The translations under genes and the position numbers were made by a program. The notes under the pieces were generated by a model. That model did no database searches and was not told the DNA's origin. It saw only the letters and a program-made list of their open reading frames with translations. DNA of 64,000 nucleotides, from NCBI RefSeq assembly GCF_003815975.1, contig NZ_CP033932.1, positions 2,337,501-2,401,500 on the forward strand. Direction: 5' to 3'. This document shows positions 8,209 to 18,081 of the stretch, one piece after another. Each line of letters begins with the position of its first letter. Position 1 is the stretch's first letter. The stretch comes from Chryseobacterium bernardetii. GTDB taxonomy: Bacteria; Bacteroidota; Bacteroidia; Flavobacteriales; Weeksellaceae.

Positions 8209-9924
8209 ATGAAACTTAAAACAAAACTTACCTTAGGTGTCGGCCTTTTATTTCTACTGATCGTTCTGCTTTCAGTAATAGGTTCTGTATATATTAATAA
8301 GCTGAAATCTGATACAGAAAAAATTCTTACGGCTAATTATAACAGCCTAGAATTTTCTAAAAATATGCTCCTGGCACTGGATCATATCAGTACAGACAGT
8401 GTGGTGGCCATAGCAGATTTTCAGAAGAACAATAAGCTGCAGGAAAAAAACCTTACGGAATTTGGAGAAAAAGAAGCAACTCAAAATCTGAATCTGCATT
8501 TCAATAGCTATTTAAAAGAGCCTACCGCCAATAAAGAGAAGCTGATCCGGGAAGATCTGGCCAGAATCATGTCTTTAAATATGAAAGGGATTGAACGTAA
8601 AAGTGATATTGCCATTATTACAGCCGGAAATGCTACTTTCTGGATCGTCAGTCTGGGAACGGTTTGTTTTCTGATTGCTTTTATTTTGCTTTTTAATCTG
8701 CCTCAGACCATTGCAGAGCCCATCAATCAGCTAACTTTCAGTATCAGGCAGATTGCCGATAAAAACTACAGCGAAAGGGTACATTTTAAAGGGAGTGAAG
8801 AATTTAACAGTCTTGCAGACTCTTTTAACGTAATGGCAGAAAAACTGCAGGAGTATGAAAGCAGCAACCTTTCCAAACAGCTTATGGAGAAGAAAAGGAT
8901 TGAAACACTGGTGAATAATATGCATGATGCTGTAATTGGTCTGGATGAGAATAATTTTATCTACATGATTAATGATGAGGCTTTAAAAATCACCAATCTT
9001 CATAAAGAGGATATTATAGGAAAAACAGCCCATGAGGTTGCCATTAATAATGATCTGATGCGGGAACTGCTCAAAAATATAGATCATCCTGTAAAAGATC
9101 CTATTAAGATTGTTAGAGATAATAAAGAAAACTACTTTGAACAGGATATCGTTCCTATTAATATTGTAAAAACGGGAGAGAAGGAGAAAAAATATATCGG
9201 GAAAGTAATTTTACTGCGAAATATTACCCCTTTCAAAGAACTGGATTTTGCCAAAACCAATTTTATAGCAACCATTTCCCATGAGCTGAAAACACCGATT
9301 TCTGCTATAAAAATGGGCGTACAGCTACTTGGAAACCAGAAATTCGGTGAGTTGAATGAACAGCAGCAGGAATTGCTGAAGAGCATCAATGAAGACGGGC
9401 AGCGTTTATTGGATATTACCGGAGAGCTCCTTAATCTTTCGCAGGTGGAATCCGGAAACATCAGATTAACTGTTGAAAAATGTTCTCCTAAAGAAATTGT
9501 ACAGACTGCCGTGAAAAATGTGGAAAAGCTGGCAGAGCAGAAGAATATTTTAATCCGTACCGAATATCAGCTGGAAGATACTGACTGGGTAACAGCAGAT
9601 TTTGATAAAACCGTTTGGGTGATGAATAACTTCCTCACCAATGCCGTAAAACATTCCTTTCAGGATGAGGAAATTAAAGTTTTTGTGGAAAGGGTAGAGG
9701 ATTTTATCCAGTTTAGTATTATTGATACGGGAAGTGGAATTGATGAAAAGTATCACCGTCAGATCTTTGACCGATATTTTCAGGTTCCAGGGGAACATCA
9801 GAACGGAACAGGTCTTGGGCTAGCCATTTCAAAGAATTTCATAGAGAAGCAACATGGAGAAATTGGAGTTAAAAGCTCTTTGAATAATGGAAGTACCTTC
9901 TTCTTCAAACTTCCCATTGCTTAA
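8209..9924 (+). CDS. HAMP-PAS sensor histidine kinase of the kdp locus
   Basis: A 571-aa membrane kinase. It has an N-terminal transmembrane helix (about 8-30), an extracytoplasmic segment, a second helix near 145-165, HAMP, a PAS domain (from about residue 225), HisKA with ISHELKTP (phospho-acceptor His358), and an HATPase domain with NNFLTNAVKHS, DTGSGID and GTGLGLAIS. It begins 7 nt after the KdpD-like domain protein, so the two together correspond to a split KdpD. Its partner is likely the sigma-54 activator at the window start, because no OmpR-type regulator is present. The extracytoplasmic domain differs from the four-helix membrane domain of E. coli KdpD. Confidence 0.9.
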   Translation: MKLKTKLTLGVGLLFLLIVLLSVIGSVYINKLKSDTEKILTANYNSLEFSKNMLLALDHISTDSVVAIADFQKNNKLQEKNLTEFGEKEATQNLNLHFNSYLKEPTANKEKLIREDLARIMSLNMKGIERKSDIAIITAGNATFWIVSLGTVCFLIAFILLFNLPQTIAEPINQLTFSIRQIADKNYSERVHFKGSEEFNSLADSFNVMAEKLQEYESSNLSKQLMEKKRIETLVNNMHDAVIGLDENNFIYMINDEALKITNLHKEDIIGKTAHEVAINNDLMRELLKNIDHPVKDPIKIVRDNKENYFEQDIVPINIVKTGEKEKKYIGKVILLRNITPFKELDFAKTNFIATISHELKTPISAIKMGVQLLGNQKFGELNEQQQELLKSINEDGQRLLDITGELLNLSQVESGNIRLTVEKCSPKEIVQTAVKNVEKLAEQKNILIRTEYQLEDTDWVTADFDKTVWVMNNFLTNAVKHSFQDEEIKVFVERVEDFIQFSIIDTGSGIDEKYHRQIFDRYFQVPGEHQNGTGLGLAISKNFIEKQHGEIGVKSSLNNGSTFFFKLPIA

Positions 9925-9966
9925 AGTTTCATATATTTGATTCCTGTCAAATAGAGACTAAAGCAT

Positions 9967-10473
9967 ATGAAAGAGCATCATTTTTATTCCAGTAAAATTA
10001 AAAGCCTGATACTGCTTATCATTTCGTGTACTTTTACAATAGTTCTTTCTTATATTGATTTCGGAGACAAAAATCTACTTATCATTGTGATTCTCTCTCT
10101 TGGAATTACTCTTTTTTCCTTTGGAATATTGTATTCGATCCTGCTGTTGGTACGTACCGAACCTTTACTGACGGTAACTGATAAGCAGATTATTGTTTAT
10201 AGTATATTAAGAAAGCCTACATTCATCCGTTTTGATGATGTAGCTTTATTTTTTATATCAGATATGCGGCATCATGGAATTAAAACCTCAGAATACATTT
10301 GTGTTATCATGAAGAAGCCGAAGGAAAACCCAAATGTCATTGATAAGGTTTCTTCAGCAGTATTTCCTCAGTTAGAAGGAATTCGTTACAGTATTCAGAC
10401 TGATATCCTGAATGTGAAAGCAAAGGTTTTACTGGAGCTATTGAATAGTAAAATCAGACCTTATAATCTGTAG
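9967..10473 (+). CDS. STM3941-like two-helix membrane protein
   Basis: A 168-aa protein with two transmembrane helices (about residues 12-32 and 38-60), then a soluble domain beginning EPLLTVTDKQIIVYSILRKPTFIRFDDVALFFISD. This layout, including the pattern of an internal PH-like beta domain, matches the STM3941 family of uncharacterised membrane proteins. It starts 42 nt after the histidine kinase, on the same strand, but its link to potassium uptake is unknown. Function is not established. Confidence 0.6.
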   Translation: MKEHHFYSSKIKSLILLIISCTFTIVLSYIDFGDKNLLIIVILSLGITLFSFGILYSILLLVRTEPLLTVTDKQIIVYSILRKPTFIRFDDVALFFISDMRHHGIKTSEYICVIMKKPKENPNVIDKVSSAVFPQLEGIRYSIQTDILNVKAKVLLELLNSKIRPYNL

Positions 10474-10504
10474 ATTTAACAACCTGATTTTAACTAATGA
10501 TTTT

Positions 10505-10512
10505 TAAATTTG
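10505..10512 (+). promoter_or_regulatory. Candidate -7 promoter element TAAATTTG
   Basis: Matches the Bacteroidetes -7 consensus TAnnTTTG and ends 16 nt before the start codon at 10529. No convincing -33 element was identified. Confidence 0.45.
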
Positions 10513-10528
10513 TGGTCAAATCAATAAA

Positions 10529-10990
10529 ATGAAGAAAATCGTAAGCTTATTAACTGTAGTATTCTGTATAACTATAAGCATCCAGCTTTCTGCACAAACC
10601 TTTTCTTTAGAACAGTTTGCAGATTTCAATAAACTTGGAATGGCAGATTTTAAAAAAGAAATAAAAAGCCTTAATTACAGGTTTTATGACAAAACAGAAG
10701 GATTAGGATTTGTTCTATCCGAATATGAATCTCCTGATTACCAATCTAAAATCGGAAAGTTTGAATACGAAGACCACTCAGAAGACAGAATTGAATATGA
10801 ATTTAAAACTAAAAAAGAATACGATCAATATGTTAAGATCATTTTGACCTCGGGGTATAAAGAGATCGAAAAAGGGAAGACCATCACCAAAGAATCTTAT
10901 GTAGATTATTATAAAGATAAAGCACACATCAGATTGGTTACCCCTAAAGCGGGAGACAACAATCCTTATACAATTCTTGTTTTTAAATGA
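10529..10990 (+). CDS. Secreted hypothetical protein (153 aa)
   Basis: A signal peptide (MKKIVSLLTVVFCITISIQLSAQ) is followed by a soluble domain of about 130 residues rich in Lys, Glu, Asp and Tyr. I do not recognise a family. The mature part contains repeated aromatic-charged stretches (NYRFYDKTEGLGFVLSEYE, YVDYYKDKAHIRLV) suggestive of a small beta-rich periplasmic or secreted domain. It has its own promoter-like element and ends just before a bidirectional terminator shared with convergent ligA, so it is probably monocistronic. Confidence 0.7.
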   Translation: MKKIVSLLTVVFCITISIQLSAQTFSLEQFADFNKLGMADFKKEIKSLNYRFYDKTEGLGFVLSEYESPDYQSKIGKFEYEDHSEDRIEYEFKTKKEYDQYVKIILTSGYKEIEKGKTITKESYVDYYKDKAHIRLVTPKAGDNNPYTILVFK

Positions 10991-11012
10991 ACATAGACAG
11001 TATTAAAATATA

Positions 11013-11041
11013 AAAGGCTGCGAATAATTTTCGCAGCCTTT
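11013..11041. terminator. Bidirectional terminator between the 153-aa gene and ligA
   Basis: A 12-bp perfect stem (aaaggctgcgaa / ttcgcagccttt) with a 5-nt loop lies between two convergent genes and has A/T runs on both sides. Confidence 0.88.
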
Positions 11042-11063
11042 CTAATTGAGAATAATTTTAAAA

Positions 11064-13109
<2,046 letters not shown>

Positions 13110-13284
13110 TCATTTAAAAAATAAGACAATTAAATATTACAGGAAAATTAATAATCTGTAACATGCTTCAATGCACTGGCTCTGTAGAAAATAAAACAAA
13201 TGTTTAAAGTAATTTAACATATCGTTTCAGTTTAATTAAAAAAATGTTAAAACTCCCTTAAACAGAAGGCTCTTAAAGTAAAAA

Positions 13285-13292
13285 TACCTTTG
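13285..13292 (+). promoter_or_regulatory. Candidate -7 element TACCTTTG for the Oar-like receptor
   Basis: Matches TAnnTTTG and ends 18 nt before the ATG at 13311. The same octamer occurs at the tRNA operon promoter. Confidence 0.5.
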
Positions 13293-13310
13293 CACATCTA
13301 ATTTGAAGAC

Positions 13311-16300
13311 ATGAGAAAAGTAAAGATTGTACTGGGGTTATTGTTTTTAGGGTTGGGAACAATGGCGTATGCACAGACTACGCAGGCTTCCATCACAGGA
13401 AAAGTAACCGGGCCGGGAAGTACGGCTCAGGAAAAAGTGAAAGTTACCATTATTAATGAATCTACAGGATTCAGAACGGAAACAGAAACGAACTCAAAAG
13501 GAGAATATATCTTTAAAGAAATTCCTTTGGGAGGGCCTTATACGGTAATTGTAAACGACGATAAAAAAGAAGGTTATAACGTAAACTTTGGAGATCAGGT
13601 AACCGTTAACATGGATTTGGGTGGCGAGAAGCATATTGAAGAAGTAAAAATTACCGGAAATCTTAAAAACAAAATCGGAAACCTGGGGGCTGCAACTGCA
13701 ATCTCTGCCAAAAATATCGGAATACTTCCGGTAAATGGAAGAAACTTTAACAATCTTACAGAGCTGTCACCTTTAAGCGGAAAAGGAGGAAATCTTTCCG
13801 GACAGTTAGGTTCTTCTACAAACTTTACTATTGACGGGATGACTGCTAAAAACCCAACTTCTGCCGGAGCAACTACCAGCCGAAGTGGTGCCCCTTTCTC
13901 TATTTCTATTGAAGCCGTACGTGAATTCAAAATCACCACCAACCAATATGATGTTACCTTGGGAAGAAGTGGTGGCGGAACGGTAAGCGCTGTTACGAAA
14001 TCAGGTACCAATAAATTTTCCGGAAGTGCATGGGAATATTTAAGAGCCAACTGGCTTTCCAGCCCTTATGACATTAGAGGAAATAAAAGACAGAATGATT
14101 TCTCCACTTCTCAGTTCGGATTTTCTTTGGGAGGGCCAATTATTAAAAATAAGCTTCATTTCTTCGTAGCATGGGATCATCAGTTAGATTCAAGACCTTT
14201 AATTATTGCTGATATCAGGTCTAAGGAAGATGAAAAAAGATTTAATACCACAACGGAAACACTTAATAAGTTTTTAGATATTGCAAGAGCCAAATATGGA
14301 GTAGGAAATACTCCTCAATTTGGTAGTTTTGATAAAGTAAGAAATTCTGATGCCGCATTCTTACGTTTAGACTGGCAGATCAATGAAAAACATTTATTGA
14401 CCTTAAGAAACAATTTTACCTATGATCTTAATAAAAATGGGCTAGGTGATAATACCAATATCAATTTTTTTGAATCTTACGGGAATGATAAGAACCTTGA
14501 CAACAGTTTGTTACTGACATTAAGATCAAATCTTAAATCTAATGTAACCAATGAATTGAAAGCCCAGTATTTATACACCTTCCAGAACAGTTATCAGAAT
14601 GATGAATTAGGAAGACCTGTACCAAGAGCTATTGTTGAAGGCGTAGCATCAAGTGCCGGATCTACTAATATCCAGATCGGAGGACACCGCTTTGCCCAGG
14701 AAAGCTTTAAAAATAATGTATTCCAGATTGTAGATAACCTGTATTACAATACAGATAAGGTGAAATATACTTTTGGTGCAGATTTGATGTATACTACTTC
14801 AAAATCGGTTTACGGAAGTGAAGTTAACGGAAGGTTTCACTTCAAGGAAGATCCTGTAAAAAAGCTAAGCAGTCTTGATAATTTTAATAACCTTACTCCT
14901 TACAGATTTTACAGGGAAGTTCCTTTAATGGATGATCCGTCAGTAAGGTCTAATATCTGGAACATCGGTATTTACGGACAGTTCCAGACTAAGATTGCAA
15001 AAGGATTAGATTTGATGGCTGGTTTAAGATTAGACTACGGTGGTTATCCAAAAGCGGAGCTCAACCAGAAATTACTTGATGAAATGGGAATCAGAACAGA
15101 TAATAAGATCAAGTCTTTTGTGATTCAGCCGAGATTCCAGTTTGAATGGAATATCAATGAGCAGAATAAAGATTTCCTGAAGTTTGGGGCTGGGATATTC
15201 TCTTCGGATATCAACAATTATATGATCATCAACAATCTGGTGTTTGACGGAAAGCATTTGGCTACAGTAGATGTAGATCCTGCAACAGTTGGTCTCACAC
15301 CGGATTTCAACAGTTACAGAAATAATTACGGTACAGTTCCTACACTTGCTAAAGAGCAGATTCCTACAATTAACTATACCGGTAAAGATGCTAAGATTCC
15401 AATCGTTTACAAGGCGAATATTTCTTATACACACTTCTTTAATGACAGGTTCAGAGCCGGATTGGCAGCTTATATGGCGCTGGGGAGAAATAACTACTAT
15501 TACTACGACAGAAACATGGTAGCTAACCCGTTCTTTACATTGGATAATGAAGGCGGAAGAGGAGTATTTGTTCCTACTTCAGCAATAGACGGTGCAAAAA
15601 TCGACTGGAAAAAGGGAAGAATCAATAATAATTTCGGAAGAGTGCTGGAGCTGGTAAGTGATGGTAAAGTAAATCAGTTCTCATTTGTAGTGGATACCAG
15701 CTACCGTTACTGGAAAGACGGGGAAATCACAGCAAGTTATACCTGGTCTGATATTAAAGACAATACTTCATACAACGGAAATGTAGCGAATTCTGCAACA
15801 CTGTCCACAATGGTGCAGGGAGATCCGAGAGACCTGAGAATGACCTATTCTGACAACCAGTTCCGTAATAAAGTGGTTATTTATGGTAATTCACCAACTA
15901 TTGCAGGGTTTACATTAGGAATCAGGTATTCAGGAATTGGGGGAACGCGTTTCTCTATGACGGCAGGGGGAAATATTAATGGCGATTTTGTAGACAGCAA
16001 TGATCTTGCTTATATTTTCCCTAATATAGCGCAATCTATTCTGGATGATCCTAATGTAGGAAAAGCACTGAAAGATTATGTGAATGAATACAACGGGAAA
16101 ATTGCAGAACGTAACGGAGGGAAGAACGGATTCTATGGAGTTTGGGATTTACGTATTGCTAAAAAAATAAAATTTGATAAAGTGGGGGCCTTTGAACTTT
16201 CTGTAGATATCTTCAATGTGGCGAACCTGCTTAATAAAGAATGGGGAGTAAATGAATCGTATGGAAATACTGCTATGTACAAGATTAAAAGTTTTGATCC

Positions 16301-16406
16301 TGTGAAAAAACAGTTTGAGTATACGAAAAACATCAGTGGCAGCGGTTTGGCACCTTTATCAGGAAACCCTTACCAGATTCAGATTGGAGCGAAGTACAGT
16401 TTTTAA
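13311..16406 (+). CDS. Oar-like TonB-dependent outer-membrane receptor
   Basis: A 1031-aa protein with a signal peptide (to about residue 22, ending YAQ), a carboxypeptidase-regulatory-like beta-sandwich domain (about 25-110; ASITGKVTG through GPYTVIV), a plug domain (VEEVKITG-type start, then LPVNGRNFNNLTELSP and SIEAVREFKITTNQYDVTLGRSGGG) and a large beta-barrel ending in Phe. The RNF-x-L and GRSGGGTVSAVTKSGTN patterns are characteristic of the OmpA-related Oar family of TonB receptors. The substrate is unknown. It stands 167 nt upstream of the glpQ-like gene, which may hint at phosphoester uptake, but a hairpin lies between them. Confidence 0.92.
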   Translation: MRKVKIVLGLLFLGLGTMAYAQTTQASITGKVTGPGSTAQEKVKVTIINESTGFRTETETNSKGEYIFKEIPLGGPYTVIVNDDKKEGYNVNFGDQVTVNMDLGGEKHIEEVKITGNLKNKIGNLGAATAISAKNIGILPVNGRNFNNLTELSPLSGKGGNLSGQLGSSTNFTIDGMTAKNPTSAGATTSRSGAPFSISIEAVREFKITTNQYDVTLGRSGGGTVSAVTKSGTNKFSGSAWEYLRANWLSSPYDIRGNKRQNDFSTSQFGFSLGGPIIKNKLHFFVAWDHQLDSRPLIIADIRSKEDEKRFNTTTETLNKFLDIARAKYGVGNTPQFGSFDKVRNSDAAFLRLDWQINEKHLLTLRNNFTYDLNKNGLGDNTNINFFESYGNDKNLDNSLLLTLRSNLKSNVTNELKAQYLYTFQNSYQNDELGRPVPRAIVEGVASSAGSTNIQIGGHRFAQESFKNNVFQIVDNLYYNTDKVKYTFGADLMYTTSKSVYGSEVNGRFHFKEDPVKKLSSLDNFNNLTPYRFYREVPLMDDPSVRSNIWNIGIYGQFQTKIAKGLDLMAGLRLDYGGYPKAELNQKLLDEMGIRTDNKIKSFVIQPRFQFEWNINEQNKDFLKFGAGIFSSDINNYMIINNLVFDGKHLATVDVDPATVGLTPDFNSYRNNYGTVPTLAKEQIPTINYTGKDAKIPIVYKANISYTHFFNDRFRAGLAAYMALGRNNYYYYDRNMVANPFFTLDNEGGRGVFVPTSAIDGAKIDWKKGRINNNFGRVLELVSDGKVNQFSFVVDTSYRYWKDGEITASYTWSDIKDNTSYNGNVANSATLSTMVQGDPRDLRMTYSDNQFRNKVVIYGNSPTIAGFTLGIRYSGIGGTRFSMTAGGNINGDFVDSNDLAYIFPNIAQSILDDPNVGKALKDYVNEYNGKIAERNGGKNGFYGVWDLRIAKKIKFDKVGAFELSVDIFNVANLLNKEWGVNESYGNTAMYKIKSFDPVKKQFEYTKNISGSGLAPLSGNPYQIQIGAKYSF

Positions 16407-16426
16407 TCAATAGTTATAGTTAGCAG

Positions 16427-16500
16427 CCACAAAAGATAAGATCCTCAACAAAAAGTATTAGCAAATACGGTGTTAAGACCTTTCTTTTGTGGTTTTATAT
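16427..16500 (+). terminator. Long-loop hairpin after the Oar-like receptor
   Basis: A 9-bp perfect stem (ccacaaaag 16427-16435 / cttttgtgg 16484-16492) has a large loop and is followed by ttttatattt. The loop is long for a classical terminator, so this is tentative. Confidence 0.4.
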
Positions 16501-16573
16501 TTCTCAATAAGTCCTATAATAACTATCTTTATCAAAAGTTTCAGGACTTTGTCTTAATTATCTAAATTATATT

Positions 16574-17320
16574 ATGAAAAATTTTATCTTAGGGTTAGCA
16601 GTTTTAAGTACAGTTTTGATGAAAGCACAAACCCAGATCATTGCCCATAGAGGATATTTCCAGGCTCAGCCTCCAACAACGGAAAACTCCATTGCATCAT
16701 TAGAAAATGCTCAGAAATTAAAAGTTTACGGCTCTGAATTTGATGTAAGAATGACAAAAGACGGAGTATTGGTCATTAATCACGATGAGCACCACGGTAA
16801 AATGGAAATCTCTGAAACATCGTTCAAGGAATTGGAAGCTTTGAAATTATCAAACGGAGAAAAATTCCCTACTTTAAAAGATTATTTAAAACAAGGGAAA
16901 AAAGATAGTTTTGTAAAACTGATTGTAGAGATCAAACCTGCGAAAACTCCGGAGATCGAAAAGGAGATTACTCAGAAGACGATCAAAATGATTAAGGATA
17001 TGAAACTGGAATCCCAGAGTGAATTCATTTCTTTCAGTCTGAATATCTGCAAAGAGATCAAAAAGCTCGCCCCATCATTTAAAGTTCAGTACCTGAACGG
17101 GGAATTATCACCGGAACAGATCAAAAAAGAAGGATTGGATGGAATGGATTATCATTACAGTGTTTTCCAGAAAAACCCAACCTGGATTGCAGAAGCAAAA
17201 GCTTTAGGGCTTATTACCAATTCATGGACGGTAAATGATGTTGCTGTATATGATGAGCTGAAAAAGCAGGGAATAGGATTTGTAACTACAAACATTCCTG
17301 AGCAGCTGAAAAATAAATAA
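16574..17320 (+). CDS. Secreted glycerophosphodiester phosphodiesterase (GlpQ-like)
   Basis: A 248-aa GDPD-family TIM barrel with a signal peptide ending around MKAQ. The catalytic signature IIAHRGY (His25, Arg26) is followed by TTENSIASLENA, EFDVRMTKDGVLVINHDE and a C-terminal SWTVND...GIGFVTTNIPEQL. The enzyme hydrolyses glycerophosphodiesters to glycerol-3-phosphate and an alcohol, and probably acts in the periplasm. It lies between two TonB-type receptor loci and near other phosphoesterases, consistent with phosphate or phospholipid head-group scavenging (inference). Confidence 0.92.
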   Translation: MKNFILGLAVLSTVLMKAQTQIIAHRGYFQAQPPTTENSIASLENAQKLKVYGSEFDVRMTKDGVLVINHDEHHGKMEISETSFKELEALKLSNGEKFPTLKDYLKQGKKDSFVKLIVEIKPAKTPEIEKEITQKTIKMIKDMKLESQSEFISFSLNICKEIKKLAPSFKVQYLNGELSPEQIKKEGLDGMDYHYSVFQKNPTWIAEAKALGLITNSWTVNDVAVYDELKKQGIGFVTTNIPEQLKNK

Positions 17321-17628
17321 TACCAGGCAAACAACAACCAATAATTTTCCAAAGTCTGTCCTTGTAAGGACGGGCTTTTATTTTATAGAATTCTTAAGTA
17401 AGATCAAATAATAATTCGTGCATTAGTGGCAAGAAATAAGTGTCTTTTATAAACTTAGCGAGTCTAAAACTATATTTGATTACGTTTATTTCTGTTCGTA
17501 AAGGGATTGAAATATTTGCGATCACTACGTTCAAAGAATCATAATATGGCTAATTTTAACCTCATCAGGCTCATAAACAATCAGCAGTATTTATTGTAAC
17601 TTTATTCTAATTGCTTAAATATAAAGTT
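17321..17628. other. Intergenic region, no gene seen
   Basis: Besides the GlpQ terminator I see AT-rich sequence with no convincing ORF. A near-match to the -7 consensus (TAACTTTA, about 17597-17604) precedes the DUF2945 gene. Confidence 0.5.
17353..17384 (+). terminator. Terminator after the GlpQ-like gene
   Basis: A stem of about 10 bp (agtctgtcct / aggacgggct, with two G-T pairs) is followed by ttttattttat. Confidence 0.75.
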
Positions 17629-17841
17629 ATGGAAACAAAGTTCAAAATAGGAGATAAAGTAAGCTGGAATTCAGAAGCAGGAAGAGTATCCGGAACCATT
17701 ATCAAAATCCATGTAAAAGACTTTGATTACAAAGGATATACTCATCATGCTACAGAAAAGAGTCCGCAATATGAAATAAAAAGTGACAAAACGGATCATA
17801 TTGCTGCCCACAAAGGTTCTGCGCTTACGAAAATAAGCTAA
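17629..17841 (+). CDS. DUF2945 (hypervirulence-associated TUDOR-like) protein
   Basis: A 70-aa protein starting METKFKIGDKVSWNSEAGRVSGTIIK and containing HHATEKSPQYEIKSDKTDHIAAHKGSAL. This is the DUF2945 pattern, a small SH3/Tudor-like barrel found across bacteria and fungi. The ATG at 17629 gives the standard N-terminus; an upstream in-frame TTG at 17611 is less likely. Biochemical role is unknown. It appears monocistronic. Confidence 0.85.
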   Translation: METKFKIGDKVSWNSEAGRVSGTIIKIHVKDFDYKGYTHHATEKSPQYEIKSDKTDHIAAHKGSALTKIS

Positions 17842-18057
17842 GCCGTTTTTCCTTACATTTTCTATTATTATCTCAGGGCAAGACAATAAAGATACACAAA
17901 TAAGCATAACCTGAAAATAGTGTTAAAAATTCTTAATTTGCTAAGTGTTTGTTAATTAGTATTTTGTCTAATGTTATTAAGAAATAATTAATATAGTATT
18001 CAATAAACATTTAATAAACGTTAAAACCTTGTTAAAATCATACTCATAATGTCGTTT

Positions 18058-18065
18058 TAATTTTG
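18058..18065 (+). promoter_or_regulatory. Candidate -7 element TAATTTTG for susC
   Basis: Matches TAnnTTTG and ends 16 nt before the susC-like ATG. Confidence 0.5.
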
Positions 18066-18081
18066 CGCAAACAAAAAGGAT

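Noticed and set aside
13595..14050. 151-codon minus-strand frame within the Oar-like receptor
   Set aside because: Low-complexity Pro/Val-rich shadow of the plug-domain coding region.
16427..16500. Riboswitch-like structure before glpQ
   Set aside because: The long hairpin has no recognisable aptamer elements and fits better as a weak terminator.
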